Assembly: GCA_002794775.1 (NCBI GenBank)
Contig: NBAY01000079.1
Span: 1-64,000 of the forward strand
Length of the DNA: 64,000 nt
Origin: Porodaedalea pini
Lineage: Eukaryota > Basidiomycota > Agaricomycetes > Hymenochaetales > Hymenochaetaceae
Direction: 5' to 3'
Below the pieces are notes generated by a model. That model was not told the DNA's origin and ran no database searches. It saw only the letters and a list, made by a program, of their open reading frames with translations. Below, in pieces: positions 22,621 to 35,906 of the stretch (position 1 is its first letter; each line of letters opens with the position of its first letter). A program made the translations under genes and the position numbers.

Positions 22621-23506
22621 GCAAGTGAATATAATCAAAACAGTGCAAGCTCCTCACCTTTAGGACTAAGATGGGATTCAGTAAGTTATAGTTGTGCGTA
22701 TGACTCTGTATTGCCTATTTTATTCAATTTATACATAGAAGACTATGAGAGGTGGTATAATATATATTCACAGTATCAAATTAAGTTGCATGATCATTTT
22801 CAAAGGGTAACAAATTCAATAAGCAGCTTTGAAGAACAAAGAGATGCCATTCGTAGTAAACTTTTAAAAGAGAACAAAATCAATTTCCATTAGGTCATAA
22901 ATTAACAGCTGTAGCCTCTGTTGTGCAGAAATTCCTAGAAGCAAAAGAACCTATAATATATAAGCAAAGCCAGTGTATTCAATGTAATAGGTCTAAACAA
23001 AGTCTTTTATTATCCTCATTTATTCCATGTTTTACAGAAGACTTTAATACAGCTCCTGAATGGTATTTATTCAGCAGTCAATATAAAAACATCAATCCAT
23101 ACCCTCTATTCAACAATGGCTTAACTATTACTTTGGTGCAATGTCAGTAACATGTAGACAATGTCAAATGGACTATATAGCTGACACCAATGTACAATCT
23201 CATATCAGCAAGTCAACAAATGTTGTAGCTGTGCAGTTGTATAATTATGAGATTATAATTGATCATAAGATTGTTATAAAATGTACACCATGTTTGAAAA
23301 AATACAAATTGCGAGGTCTGATTTATGGTGGTAACAATCACTTCACTTGCAGAATAATAGATAAGTCTGGACTGGTCTGGTATAATGATGGTATAACCAC
23401 TGGCAGAGTTTCAAATGCAGAAAAGTATCTATCACAGTATAGTGATTATGAGCTTCATGGCGAAGGGAAAACTACAGCAGTCATTGCTCTATATGCTATT
23501 ATTTAA
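22621..23506 (+). pseudogene. Helitron C-terminal cysteine-peptidase-like (USP-like) domain
   Basis: After a charged linker with KRHK, the protein goes on with GLRWDSVSYSCAYDSVLPI; the Cys at 22693-22695 lies where a ubiquitin-specific peptidase has its nucleophile. A CxxC pair (CIQCNRS) and another (CRQCQMD) could bind zinc. The end has NNHFTCRIIDKSGLVWYNDG, with a His (23339-23341) and Asp spaced as in a C19 Cys/His/Asp triad. A frame change near 22880 and a further offset near 23140 split it. The family assignment is from motif form only; an OTU- or Ulp1-like fold is not excluded. Confidence 0.6.
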
Positions 23507-23553
23507 TGTACAACATGCAGTGTAAAGGAGGAGGGATGGGAAGGTAGCACATC

Positions 23554-26072
<2,519 letters not shown>

Positions 26073-27731
26073 CGGAATGCAAGAGAAGCGTTCTCGGCAG
26101 CCTCCTTTATTGAAAGATCATCGCCGAGCACAACGATGAGGCGGTCTGCCAGCTGCTGCACCTGCTCAATGATGTAAACCGGCTCCAGATCGCTCGGTTT
26201 TCTACGGTCGATAAGGAAAGTCTGCGTTGCGTTCTGCACGATACGGTTCAGGTTGACAAGAAGATAGTGGGCAGTGGAATTGTCGCGGCCCGGGAAAATG
26301 ATTTCACGGAGCAATTTACGATCCTCATGAAGACGGTCATATTCCTCGTCAAGTTTTTGCTGGAGCTCGAGGGATGAGTCATCGATACTGACTTGCAAAG
26401 CACCAGTGAGAAAAAGTGACGTCGACCCGATAGCAATGTTCGAACTCGCGATCATTGCTACCGAACGTTTTTGATCGTTTGCCGTTCGATAAGAGCACCG
26501 TCCATACCATCCTCGCCATACACGAATTGGATCAGGTCACCCAGTGAGTTTCGTACAGTCCCATCGTAGCAGACAGCCACGTCTTCGAGTGCCTTTACAA
26601 GTCGACGCTGAATGTAACCAGTCTCGTCCGTCTTGACAGCGCGCCTCTGGGCTGAAATCATCCTTCGTAAAGTGAGGTAGTGTGCGATGTCTGAAGCCGA
26701 ACGGGAGTCGCTTCCCTTCAACGGACTGCTGACCAACACAGACGGACATCTGCGAGATGTTAACGAACGAACCCTTCGAACCCACGACAACCATCTCTTT
26801 GACACCGGAGTGGTCATGCGCCAAGTTGAGCTCGCGTTCGACTCGACTCTCGAACGACTCGCGAATAGTCATTCTCGGTGCAGCGTTCAGACGGTCGTTA
26901 GATGCATCTTCAATGGCCTGCACGACATTCTGCTTTCGCATCTTGATCTGCTCCATGATGTACGCCATTGTCTTCTTATCCGCGACTGTATCACCAATGC
27001 CTATACTGAATCCATTGTGGAACAGCCAGTGATTAACAATCTGCTGGAGACCACTGAACAGCGTATGAGTCGCTTCGGGACCTTTTTCGTGGAAGACGAC
27101 GTGGATAAGACCGCCTTGCGACGCTCCAACCGTCTTTTTCTCCACGATACCAAAGACGATCTCGCCGTTTTCAATGATCATGCCATCGTCGAAAACGGGG
27201 CTCGAAATTTTCGGATCAGGCGAGCGATATGCGTTTATTCCGCGAGGAATCGTCATGCTAAGAATCTGTTTGCCCGTCCATAATGGCCTCCGCTTCAAGA
27301 TCGCCGGCGTCGGAATCGTGCCGTCCCAGTCCGGCACCCAGAGCAGGGTATTTTGCACCTGCACCCAGTCGAGGAAGCTATCCCGCAGAGTGAATTTCCG
27401 GACACCGCACAACGTGTCCTGTACGATGCCCAAAACAGGTTTGTTCACCTGCGGCGAGATGATCTGCTTTGCAACCTATGCAATTTGACTGAGTTCGGCT
27501 CTCGTCTCTTCGCTCTGAGGAACGCTAGACGGAGCCGAGAAAGAGATGTAAAGCTAATCTTAAAAGTGACATACTGCTTGTTCATCTCATCGCCATCGAA
27601 ATCGGCATCATACGGTGGAGTGACGGAAAGATTTAGACGAAAGGCTAGAATACACTAATCAACGACCATACAATGAGTTAAAGGTGGATAAACACGTACT
27701 AGAGTAAAGCATAAGTCGCACGCGATGCCTC
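26073..27731 (-). pseudogene. rpb1: rpb1 fragment (cassette B)
   Basis: Starts at the same Rpb1 point as copy A and ends earlier, at AENASLAFR, where prp8 takes over. Its active-site loop reads DADFDGDE, so all three catalytic Asp are kept, unlike copy A. It carries the same 98-base deletion as copy A (near 26642) and the same later frame change near 26450. The intron positions match copy A. A large part (about 27448-26640) is still one open frame of about 270 codons. It cannot give a working subunit because both ends are missing. Confidence 0.94.
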
Positions 27732-29229
27732 GCCAGAGAAGGCTTCTTCTCATCAACTGCAGGGGACTTCTTCGTCGCTGTCTTTTTCCCTCCAGCTGTT
27801 GCCACAGATGCAGCTGATCGAATTGAATTCGCTGACGGTGACTTTCGAATGACGGGCGTCTTGTTCGCCGTTGTTTTCGTAGATACTGTAGTAATGGGCG
27901 ACACCTTCCGTGTGCGCGATGCAGCGCTTACCGTACTAATTGGTGCCGCACTCGTTTCAGAGACGCGATGCGGCCGTCCTTTCAGTAGCGCAGGCGCCGA
28001 CATTTTAGGCGATCTTGAGGTTCCGGTGCTGTGCATCGAGGTCGTCGACGTGGTCGAGACTTTCCTCGACCGAGTAACAGAGTCGCGTGGGTCATGTTCT
28101 CGCGACGCGTCTTGAATGTAGACTCGCGTGTTGAAGCCCCGCTCCTGCTGCTGGACATTGACACATTCGAGAGCGAGGATGTCGGTCGCGAGGGCGGATG
28201 AGGTGGACAAAGAGTACCTTGCTGGCCTGCAGTGGCGGCATTTGTGTGGATAGTCGATGCATGTGAACGAGTAGATGAAACAGAGGCGGCGACAGACTTT
28301 GGTCTTTGCATGGAGACGATGTTCGGTAGTTTTACACTCGTGACACCTGCGTCTTTCCCAGTTGTGCGCGGAGAACGAGAAGCTACACCGGGCCGTCGAG
28401 AAACCACGGAAGATGATGCGGTAGAGCGCGCAAGGGACGAGGTTGAGCCCTTTAGTCGCGGGCTTTCTTGTTCGTCACCCTCCCCATCCACGTCCATACC
28501 TGAAGTACACGAGACCGCACTCGGTGCCCTATGGACGCTTGGACTCGTGCTACGCGGGGTGGACGGCGCAAACTTCGAGTCTGGCCGGCTCTTCTTACGC
28601 TCACGCTCCGTTGCAGTCGTAAGGCGCGATGACGTTCGGCTAGTCGTCGACCCAACGCTGCGCGCTACGCTCCGGACAGATGCGCTAGACGAGGTGACAG
28701 CCGCATTCCTCCGAGCAAGGTTCTTGTTCAGCACGCTCGTACGAAGCGAATGCGACGTGCTCATGCTATCGTGCTCAGTAGTGTCTTCAACCCTGATGCC
28801 GCAGAAGACGACAATGCAGCAGATAGGATGGAAGATGCAGATGCCAGTGACGGCTTTGCTGTCATCGGCATGCTGATTTGTGTTGCTTTGATGGAGCCGA
28901 ACAACTGTACAGGCCACGACTCCGATTTAGCAAGAGGCGGGGAAGGCGCCGGCGAGGAGGAGAACGAGAAATAGCGCGAGCATAAACGATAGCTAGCATT
29001 TGTCAGTCTCAAGGACAGGTGGTAGGTTCTGTGCTCGTGCTCACCTTTATGTCCCCAACCCTCCGAGTCCGCGTTGCTGCCTTCGTCCATCGCGTCCTCA
29101 TCCAGTATATCCCAGACAACATCTGGGAAGCGATCTTTCATGCGATGAAAGAGCGATTGGAGGTCACATGAGGAAGTGAAGCGAGTGTGTTTGCTGCAGC
29201 AAAACAGACTCGTCAACGACCGCAAGGGT
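27732..29229 (-). pseudogene. BTB gene fragment with Ser-rich tail (cassette B)
   Basis: The N-terminal helix (LFHRMKDRFPDVVWDILDEDAMDEG, minus strand near 29150) and the Ser/Arg-rich tail (28800-27740) match copy A. The middle, including the BTB domain and the C-terminal BTB-linked part, is gone, replaced by about 200 bases (28790-28990) that I cannot place. The N-terminus is shorter than in A and C because of a second deletion. The tail runs straight into rpb1 at the same seam as copy A, so A and B share one fusion event. Confidence 0.6.
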
Positions 29230-29591
29230 GGAGATCACATGTTGGCACTGTCGTCAACTCTGCTTTCGACCGATTTTTAATTCAATCAGGTCACTTTATT
29301 TTACAAAAAATACATAGACAGATAGAGAATTGTCTGAAGTTTTTTTACATGCCTCAAGCTTGAGAATTGGATGGTTGAATAAAATTAAATATGTTGATGA
29401 AGAAAGTGAGCACTGTACAGCCACAAAAGCAGTGAACGACTTCATCGCCACCGCTCAATTTAGCAGAAAAGGGGTCCAAAATTAACATATATGGTATGCC
29501 ATCAGCTTATAAAAGCTGACAAAAACCCAAATTGGGGACTTTATCTCGGCCCACAACAAAAGACGATACTTCGTAAACTCAGTAATTGTAA
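29230..29591. repeat. 362-base flank shared by cassettes B and C (B copy)
   Basis: Nearly identical to 41329-41690 and of the same length, with only about half a dozen differences by eye. It lies directly upstream of the BTB fragments and may be the parent gene's promoter region. No open frame. The similarity stops abruptly at 29591, where the truncated gypsy element begins. Confidence 0.85.
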
Positions 29592-30491
29592 CCTCGAGCG
29601 GTACGAGGAGTTCAACGGTTTGATAACTCCGGTGGCGATCTTCTCCCTGAGTATGTTTAGTGTCTTTTTGAGTATCCTAGGGGGAATCGGTATGTTCTTC
29701 CGTACCCACAGTACATGTGCCACCGTCGGTATGCGTACCGGATCGAAATACGTCGGGTCCAAGGTTCCTCTCTCCATCTCCGACCACGCAAACGCTCCTT
29801 CCTGCAACATGATCAGATTCACCACCAACTTCCTCTCTTCGTCCCACAGAAATCCACCGGGATCCAAATCCATCGCGTCCAGCCTTTCCTGCATAAACTT
29901 TCCCATTGGTACAAACGGTACCGGTTTCGTTGGCAACTTTGGCATGTCCACCAACAGATCAGGATGTCACCTTTGAACTATACGAAACTCCTCCGGTAAC
30001 ACTCCCGGTATGGGACAGACCTTCTGCACCACCCACTTGTACACCAAAACACTTCCTTCCTCCTCCGTCGAATCCAACTCTACCGAGCCAAAGGTGTCTG
30101 AAGAAGCGTCCAAAGCAACAGTATAGGGAGACAAAAGAAAATTCAATCTCTGTGAATAAATAAACAGAGCTGGGGTATTCAAGATAAAACTTGGAGAAAC
30201 ATAATGGGAAATAGTCGAATCGGACTGATTTAAAACATTAGAAGACATTTGTTGAAAACTGTAAATGGGTTGAACAAATCGAGAATTAATTTTGGTCTGA
30301 GAAGGGGTTGGACGACAAGATAAATAATCAGGGTCATTAAAATGCAAAGATAAAATGTCTGTACACGAGCTCGGTACGTGTACCAACGGATCCACTCCAT
30401 GGCATGTATCACATACTGTCGGATTCCACGCGTCTCGCTGGCACTGATGTGTCAGTTCCTCAACTTGTGAACACCCGATTCCAGAGTGCAC
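29592..30491 (-). pseudogene. pol: Gypsy pol start (linker and first RT block)
   Basis: The frame has YKWVVQKVCPIPGVLPEEFRI, then a TGA at 29967-29969, then MPKLPTKPVPFVPMGKFMQERLDAMDLD and the EKIATGVIKPLNSSYRSR start of the reverse transcriptase. No catalytic Asp box is reached before the junction at 29592. This is the pattern of the pro-RT linker in a common group of mushroom gypsy elements. Confidence 0.75.
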
Positions 30492-31303
30492 CAGAATGCC
30501 CGGATACCAGTTGACACCTTGCTCCTACGATTCCAATCTCGGGGATCCGTGATGGTTATATGCTGATCACCCGACAAGAAATCCTTCGTTTCGCATTTGG
30601 TAAGAGCGAAAAACGGTCGCCCCAACAATACTTCGAATGGTGCCACCGAAACCACCTGAACCTGCAACTTCAAATCCACACCTGCTACCCTGAATCTGGC
30701 GTCTCGAATCCTTCCCAACATCAATGACTTCCCTGCATCCATGGCTTTGAGCGTCATCATGTGATCCAGATCCAAATGAATTCCTAACTTCTCCCACATG
30801 TCTTCCTGAATGGTGCATACCACCACCCCTTGATCGAGTATGGCTTCTGCTTCAACGGTGTCCTCGATCAATACCTTAATTACACGGATGGGAAGCACGT
30901 CGTGTGCCGCCGGTCCGGACTCCAAGAGAACTGGAGCCAATGACTCCGGTACCACTTGGTACTCCACGACTTCGCTCCCTTCCTGGTCCAACTCGACGAG
31001 ATTGATGTTACCAACCGTGTACCGCTTCGCTGTTGTCAACTCCTTCATCTGCCGCCTCATATCTGAAGACAGAGCAAGGAGCTCCCGCTGTGTCACCATT
31101 ACCACCGAGTCTAATGTCCTCAACAATACCTTCTGAACTGTCACCAGATCCTCAATTGGAGCGATGTACTGGAACTGTGGCTGGTTTCCACCCGAATTTG
31201 TCGTCGATCTGCTCTCCTGGGGAATGTTCAGGTTACCCGCTGGCTTCAGTATGCTTGATTTCGCATTCGAGGTCGTCGGTACGTTCACTGGACCGGGTTT
31301 CGG
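30452..31303 (-). pseudogene. Gypsy aspartic protease segment
   Basis: Same frame as gag, after the TGA at 31304. It holds a retropepsin-like domain: VEAEAILDQGVVVCTIQEDMW at the catalytic loop and VLLGRPFFALT at the flap/C-terminal part. The usual D-T/S-G is D-Q-G here, which would disturb the Thr/Ser contact of the active site. The frame ends at TGA 30452-30454 within a 40-base overlap with the pol frame, which is -1 relative to this one. Confidence 0.75.
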
Positions 31304-32893
31304 TCATACCGGTATCTCGACTCCATCGAACTTGGCTTTCTTTGCCACTGACGCTCGCTTCTTTGCTTCGTTCAACAACGTTTCGTACTGCGCCACCTCC
31401 AACTCTTCATCTGATACTTCTTCCACAATCTCGGCCATCATTGCTGGGCCTTCTGACACTTCGGTACCCGTTGTCGTCGACGTTGCCACCTCTATGAGGT
31501 TAACTGAGGCCGTACTGGTCTCCTGACGTAGTGAATCTATCTTCTCCATCAAATTATTACCCACCGCCGTGCTCGGTATGAACCCTCCATTTGGTAGCAT
31601 CACCTTTCTGTTCGCATCCCTCACACACTTCCCTGCCTGGATATACTCCAGCACCTTCAGGCATGACCTAATGTAGTGGCTCGTGTTGCCACAGAACACA
31701 CACCCGGGACTCCTCTGGGACGTCATCGCTGGTGGCGGTCTTTGCCCGAGTGACTGCACCTGAACCTGAATGTTCTTGACCGCTTCCCACACCGTACCAA
31801 TATCTACTTCCTCCGACTTTACCTTTGACTGATTTGTCAGGTCGGGCACTCGAGTTGTCGGTGCGTCATCGAAAACCGTACCGGCCAAGATGTAGTCCAC
31901 ATGCTTTACCACCAGATCAATCGTATACGGTTTGCCTGGGGATGGGTCGGGCTCTTTCGTCTCCAGGCGCTGCTGCAACCTGTCCTTCAGTTTGCCTGTA
32001 AAGGCTTGGATGAATGTGCATGCCGCTTCCTCTGCTGAAATGATCAAGTTATGCTCCAAATACTTCAACCTCACCATGAATTCTCTCTTATACTCTCCGA
32101 AATCCTCCCTCGACTGTAGGCCCTTACTCTTCCAACCCTCGATGAGCCTATCGAGGTCTTCCTGGGTGAAGCGCACACCAGGCACCAAAGCCAGGTAAAA
32201 CACTATAATCGCCTCTTTCGCCTTCGTCCAATCGCTCACTCCTGTACCGACACCATCGGCGGTATCCCACAGCTCAGCTATAGAACTTGAAGCATAATAC
32301 TTTGCATACCGGATCTTCACCGTGTCATCTAAGTTGCAGTCGGTCACAATATATTCGATATCCTTGAAGTACCGAGGAAGGTCTAATGGGTTGTGTCCGT
32401 CAAAGAAGGGAGCGTCTCTAGCTCTGCGTCGTGGAGGATGGTTTGACATGATTCTAACTGGGGGTACTGGCTGTACCAGAGCTACCACAGTCGACGTCCG
32501 AGGCCACATAGCCTGTGTGTTAACTGGGTTTGATGGAACTGACAACATACCAACGGGCGAAGACATCTGTCCCGGTATGGACAAACTAGGATCGGGTAGG
32601 ACGAGCTGAGTGGTTTCATCTGGGTTGTCGCTCTCGAGCTCGGTTAGTGGTGACGAGCTAGTCGATGGAGCTGAGGGGACTGTCAACGGAACTGTGGATG
32701 AGCTGATTAATGAGAAGGGAGACTGCGCTCTGGAGTCGAATGACATGTTAAGTTGTTCTAAGTCCGAATCAAGGTAACGCTCTACAGACTCAGAATGAAT
32801 CTGTAGCGCGCTCTTCAATACGGCATCTATGCTGCCAAGCGTTAGCGGTTCAATATGGGTGAGGGGGTTCAATAGTCTGCTGAGATGTCCCAT
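31304..32893 (-). CDS. gag: Gypsy Gag-like polyprotein
   Basis: 529 residues. A Ser/Thr/Pro-rich N-terminus is followed by the retrotransposon-gag helical core (FDGHNPLDLPRYFKDIEYI near residue 163, then YYASSSIAELWDT), a linker, and a CCHC knuckle CVFCGNTSHYIRSC near residue 395. The frame ends at TGA 31304-31306, but the protease continues in the same frame right after it. The stop is therefore either a leaky gag-pro stop or a single CGA to TGA change. The ATG at 32893 lies 63 bases after the LTR. Confidence 0.85.
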   Translation of the reverse strand: MGHLSRLLNPLTHIEPLTLGSIDAVLKSALQIHSESVERYLDSDLEQLNMSFDSRAQSPFSLISSSTVPLTVPSAPSTSSSPLTELESDNPDETTQLVLPDPSLSIPGQMSSPVGMLSVPSNPVNTQAMWPRTSTVVALVQPVPPVRIMSNHPPRRRARDAPFFDGHNPLDLPRYFKDIEYIVTDCNLDDTVKIRYAKYYASSSIAELWDTADGVGTGVSDWTKAKEAIIVFYLALVPGVRFTQEDLDRLIEGWKSKGLQSREDFGEYKREFMVRLKYLEHNLIISAEEAACTFIQAFTGKLKDRLQQRLETKEPDPSPGKPYTIDLVVKHVDYILAGTVFDDAPTTRVPDLTNQSKVKSEEVDIGTVWEAVKNIQVQVQSLGQRPPPAMTSQRSPGCVFCGNTSHYIRSCLKVLEYIQAGKCVRDANRKVMLPNGGFIPSTAVGNNLMEKIDSLRQETSTASVNLIEVATSTTTGTEVSEGPAMMAEIVEEVSDEELEVAQYETLLNEAKKRASVAKKAKFDGVEIPV

Positions 32894-32934
32894 GTGACAA
32901 ACACGGTGGACGTGAGGATCGTGACACGTTTAAC

Positions 32935-32953
32935 CCCCTCGTGGTGGGCTCCA
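32935..32953 (-). other. Primer-binding site of the truncated gypsy element
   Basis: TGGAGCCCACC with a G-rich run follows two bases after the LTR end. The same TGGAGCCCACC stands after the LTR at 59105. The TGG start fits priming by a tRNA 3' CCA end; I cannot name the tRNA. Confidence 0.6.
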
Positions 32954-32955
32954 CT

Positions 32956-33374
32956 TGTAGATCCTGACTTAGGGGTGTCTGGGATCAGTGGTCCTTTTGG
33001 GGATGTGATCGCGTTGCTCTGGGAGGTTAGGGGTTGACTGTGGAGAGATCACTCGACATACCAGTACGCGTCGGTACACTTCGGTACGCGCCGGTATGCG
33101 TCGATATCGAGAACTAAGGTTGGGAACTCCTGTCGGGTCTGTACTTGACCGGTACGGAGTTGGTACGTGTGGGTAATCAACACCAGTACAATGTGATCAC
33201 GACAAGCGATGAGGTTCGAGTTACGGAGTAAGAGACGAGAGGCGGTTTCGAGAGACGAGATGCTAAGATGAAGATGGAACGACTATGGGTTTTATGAGAA
33301 CTAAGACGGATCGCACTCAAGTTACCCTATCTGAGGGAGACTCTGCGGTAGAACTGACTTGTCCTCTACCTACA
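32956..33374 (-). repeat. 5' LTR of the truncated gypsy element
   Basis: 419 bases bounded by TGTAG and CTACA in the element's sense. The right limit is set by the primer site that follows it. The interior has several GGTACG-like repeats. There is no second copy to confirm the ends, so they are inferred from the terminal inverted bases and the neighbouring primer site. Confidence 0.65.
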
Positions 33375-33391
33375 ACATGGGGTGCATATTT

Positions 33392-33436
33392 ACTTGAGGT
33401 AGTGGGCCATTAGGATGGCAAGCTACGATTACTGTT
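33392..33436 (+). repeat. Unpaired TIR end related to the 17098 element
   Basis: Begins ACTTGAGGTAGTGGGCCATT and matches the inverted end of the 17098-17277 element for about 45 bases; it is identical to that element's right arm as far as GATTACTGTTT. The sequence after it is different, and I found no inverted partner before 42 kb. It could be one end of a larger element that includes cassette C, or a broken MITE. Confidence 0.7.
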
Positions 33437-34000
33437 TGTACAGAAACTCAACACAAATGTACTAACTAAAAAACTGACAGTATTCAAAAGCTGACTAAAA
33501 AAGTCTCCAAAAGGTGCAATTCAAGAATCTAGAGCAATCTGATTGAGTAGATAAGAGAGGAATATGAACATGCCAGCAAGTGATTTCAGTGATGAGGGCA
33601 TCTGCCCAGACACAGTGGACAAAAACAAATTCTGGACCCTGTGGAATTTTAGTCATAATACTGATCAACCAATCGGGAGGGGAGGTTTCCCATCTGACCA
33701 GAATTCCGGAGGCTCCAGAATATATTTTTGCCCACTGTGAGAGCAAGGAGTGACTAAACATGGGAGCAGGGTAAAAGAAAGAAAGAAAGAAAAAGAAAAA
33801 GGACAGGAATCCAAACTTAAATATATTCCAAGATTCACAAGTCTGAACCGACAGCATCTACAACATACAGCACCTGCTGTGGCCTCACAAAGAGACCTCG
33901 ATACTCCACGTTCGACACGTCCAACACTGGTGGCGACGTGCTACAGAAACACTTCTTGTGGTCAACGCTGAGCTGCTCCCCCTCATGCTTCGTGCCCTTC
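33437..34000. other. Stretch with no recognised gene
   Basis: AT-rich sequence between the TIR end and the CAP-Gly fragment. It holds a GAAA/GAAAAA simple repeat at about 33776-33802. The open frames on both strands are short and motif-free. Confidence 0.6.
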
Positions 34001-34602
34001 TAGCCACTAATAATGCTAGTTCCATAGTTATTCATCAAATTGCGTTGCCGGTGGGTCATGCATTTGTCATTGCCCCATTCTGATGCCAAAGTTCCAACGT
34101 CAAAGTAGCGCACGTCACCCCATGAGCCGTCATTCCACTGGCGGCCCTCCAGCTGATCGTCTGCCCAAGCATCGCTCACGGGCACCTCAACGCCGACCCA
34201 TGGCCCGCTCTCATCCTCAACCTCGCCGATATAACGGGCGAATGCGCGGAACCGCTTCCGCTTTGAAGTAATGATACATGGAATGCTGATGTCCAATGTA
34301 GCGCCACGGGGTTGCAGCATGTCCGTCTCGCCTGCAGACGCCGTCTCCCCCGCAGGCACTCAATTGAGGGTAATGGTGTCATTCGCTTCCTTGAGCCGCA
34401 ATGTAGCGAGAGTTGTATTTGATCCGTTGTCACTCGATTGCAGAGATCTGTTGTCTGCGATGATGGCATCCGCCCGCCCTTTCCCCTTCCCCTTCCCTTT
34501 AATCGTCAATGTACTGCCTGTATTGGGAGGATCTTCAGGGTCGATATTTTCCTTAGATGGCATTTTTGGCAATGGCAAAGCTTTCCGCGATACGGCCAGC
34601 AA
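34001..34602 (-). pseudogene. CAP-Gly domain fragment (cassette C)
   Basis: Starts MPSKENIDPEDPPNTG at 34602 and has a Lys/Gly-rich linker. After one frame change near 34360 it has a CAP-Gly microtubule-binding domain: ARYIGEVEDESGPWVGVEVPV, then EGRQWNDGSWGDVRYFD. The sequence ends about 60 residues later without a known domain. I think it is the C-terminal end of the same gene whose BTB and Ser-rich parts occur in the cassettes, because such a gene would join N-terminal BTB to C-terminal CAP-Gly; this is inference. Here it follows rpb1 directly, with the seam near 34590. Confidence 0.8.
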
Positions 34603-35906
34603 CGTAGTTCATCATAAGTTTCCTGTCAAGCATCATCGAGCGACCGAGCTCAAGACAAAGTAGCCATAGTGACTGAATATGAAGACCCGACTCAATTTCC
34701 TCGTCGGAGATGACGAAGAATGCTTATCCTCCTCAATGATCGTTGTACTTGAATCAGGATCGTAGTAGATCTCGACCGCCGCTGTAACGGTACGCAGCGA
34801 TGTGTACGCAAGTTCTGTTTGCACCGACTTGGTCCTTGTGTCGACAGCAGCAATTTCTGGGTCCAGGTACACGGAGTCTTGATATTCATGGCGACGTTGA
34901 TGATTTCTTTAAGACGCGGCACACCGGGCGCGAAGTTTTTACTTGAAACACGAGCGTAATGGAAGGTATTTAGTGTCATCTGCGTCACCAGCTCACCGAT
35001 CGACTGGGCAGCGAGTGTGCCGCACATCTCACCCGGATGAGCGACCGACTGGTTGAACTTCGTCTCCACCTCGCCCAAGACCCAGTCAAACGCTTCTCTG
35101 TTGAGATGGAACTCCTCTAGGACTGGACGTGTGGCAAACGTCGCCCGAAGGTGCATGTGGAATGCAACAGAAGTGTTCTCGGCAGCCTCCTTTATTAAAA
35201 GATCATCGCCGTGCACAACGATGAGGCGGTCTGCCAGCTGCTGCACATGCTCAACGATGTAAACCGGCTCCAGATCGCTCGGTTTTCTGCGGTCGATATG
35301 GAAAATCTGCGTTGCGTTCTGCACGATGCGGTTCAGGTTGACAGGAAGATAGTGGGCAGCGGAATTGTCACGGCCCGGGGAAATGAATTCACGGAGCAAT
35401 TTACGATCCTCATGAAGACGGTTGTATTCCTCGTCGAGTTTTTGCCGGAGGATGAGTCGTCGATACCGATTTGCAAAACACCAGGAAGGAATCCACCCTT
35501 CGGGTCAGTGATGTCAACCCGATAGCGATGTTCGAACTTGCGATCATTGATACCGAACGTTTTGATCGTTTGCCGTTCAATAAAAGCACCGTCCATACCA
35601 TCCTCGCCATACACGAATTGGATCAGGTCACCCAGTGAGTTTCGTACAGTCCCGTCGTAGCAGACAGCCACGTCTTCGAGTGCCTTTACAAGTCTACGCT
35701 GAATGTAACCAGTCTCGCTCGTCTTGACAGCGGTATCGATCAAACCTTCGCGACCAGCCATAGCGCGGAAAAAAAAAACTCTTGCGGAGTTAATCCACGA
35801 AGATACGAGTTCTCAACGAAACCGCGCGCCTCTGGGCTGAAGTCATCCTTCGTAAAGTAAGGTAGTGTGCGATACCTGAAGCCAAACGGGATTCACTTCC
35901 CTTCAA
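34603..35906 (-). pseudogene. rpb1: rpb1 fragment (cassette C)
   Basis: Covers Rpb1 from the VEGKRIPFG region to YVAGRIAESF, so it starts later and ends later than copies A and B. It keeps the [10 protein letters not shown]...[15 protein letters not shown] block that A and B have lost. A T-run near 35768-35777 is expanded and shifts frame, and another frame change lies near 35445 with a small deletion. The trigger-loop region ([23 protein letters not shown]) has a Gly to Arg change. The seam with prp8 at 35906 falls at TGGCCG/TTGAAGG with about 3 shared bases. Confidence 0.93.

Larger units (their letters stand above)
17278..23506 (+). mobile_element. Decayed Helitron (Rep/PIF1 helicase) with C-terminal peptidase domain
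   Basis: Rolling-circle transposon protein. One frame runs from about 17290 to 22893, interrupted only by in-frame stops at 18040, 19309, 19615, 19804, 20182 and 21898 (all TAA or TAG), then a single frame change near 22880. It is much more AT-rich than its neighbours. The protein start is missing, apparently lost at the TIR element, and I could not find a TC start or a hairpin plus CTRR end. The left neighbour is the not1 fragment; the right neighbour is a prp8 fragment on the other strand. The parts are described separately. Confidence 0.9.
29592..33374 (-). mobile_element. Gypsy-type retrotransposon, 5' half, truncated in RT
   Basis: On the minus strand this has, in order, a 419-base 5' LTR (33374-32956, TGTAG...CTACA), a primer site, gag, a protease and the start of pol. 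It stops inside the first reverse transcriptase block (NSSYRSR), where the 362-base flank of cassette B begins. The rest of RT, RNase H, integrase and the 3' LTR are not in the window. The domain order and the gag type match the element at 58281 onward. Only two premature stops, both TGA, interrupt the frames. Confidence 0.88.

Noticed and set aside
17338..22893. Ciliate-like code (TAA/TAG as Gln) in the Helitron
   Set aside because: At least one stop sits where relatives have Trp and another where Tyr or Phe is expected, and no other evidence supports a changed code. Ordinary nonsense decay suffices.
26687..27283. 198-codon plus-strand frame opposite rpb1 in cassette B
   Set aside because: The minus strand encodes unmistakable Rpb1 motifs; the plus frame is its shadow.
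33495..33857. 120-codon minus-strand frame as a gene
   Set aside because: No homology recognised, no start context or intron pattern, and it overlaps an opposite frame and a simple repeat.
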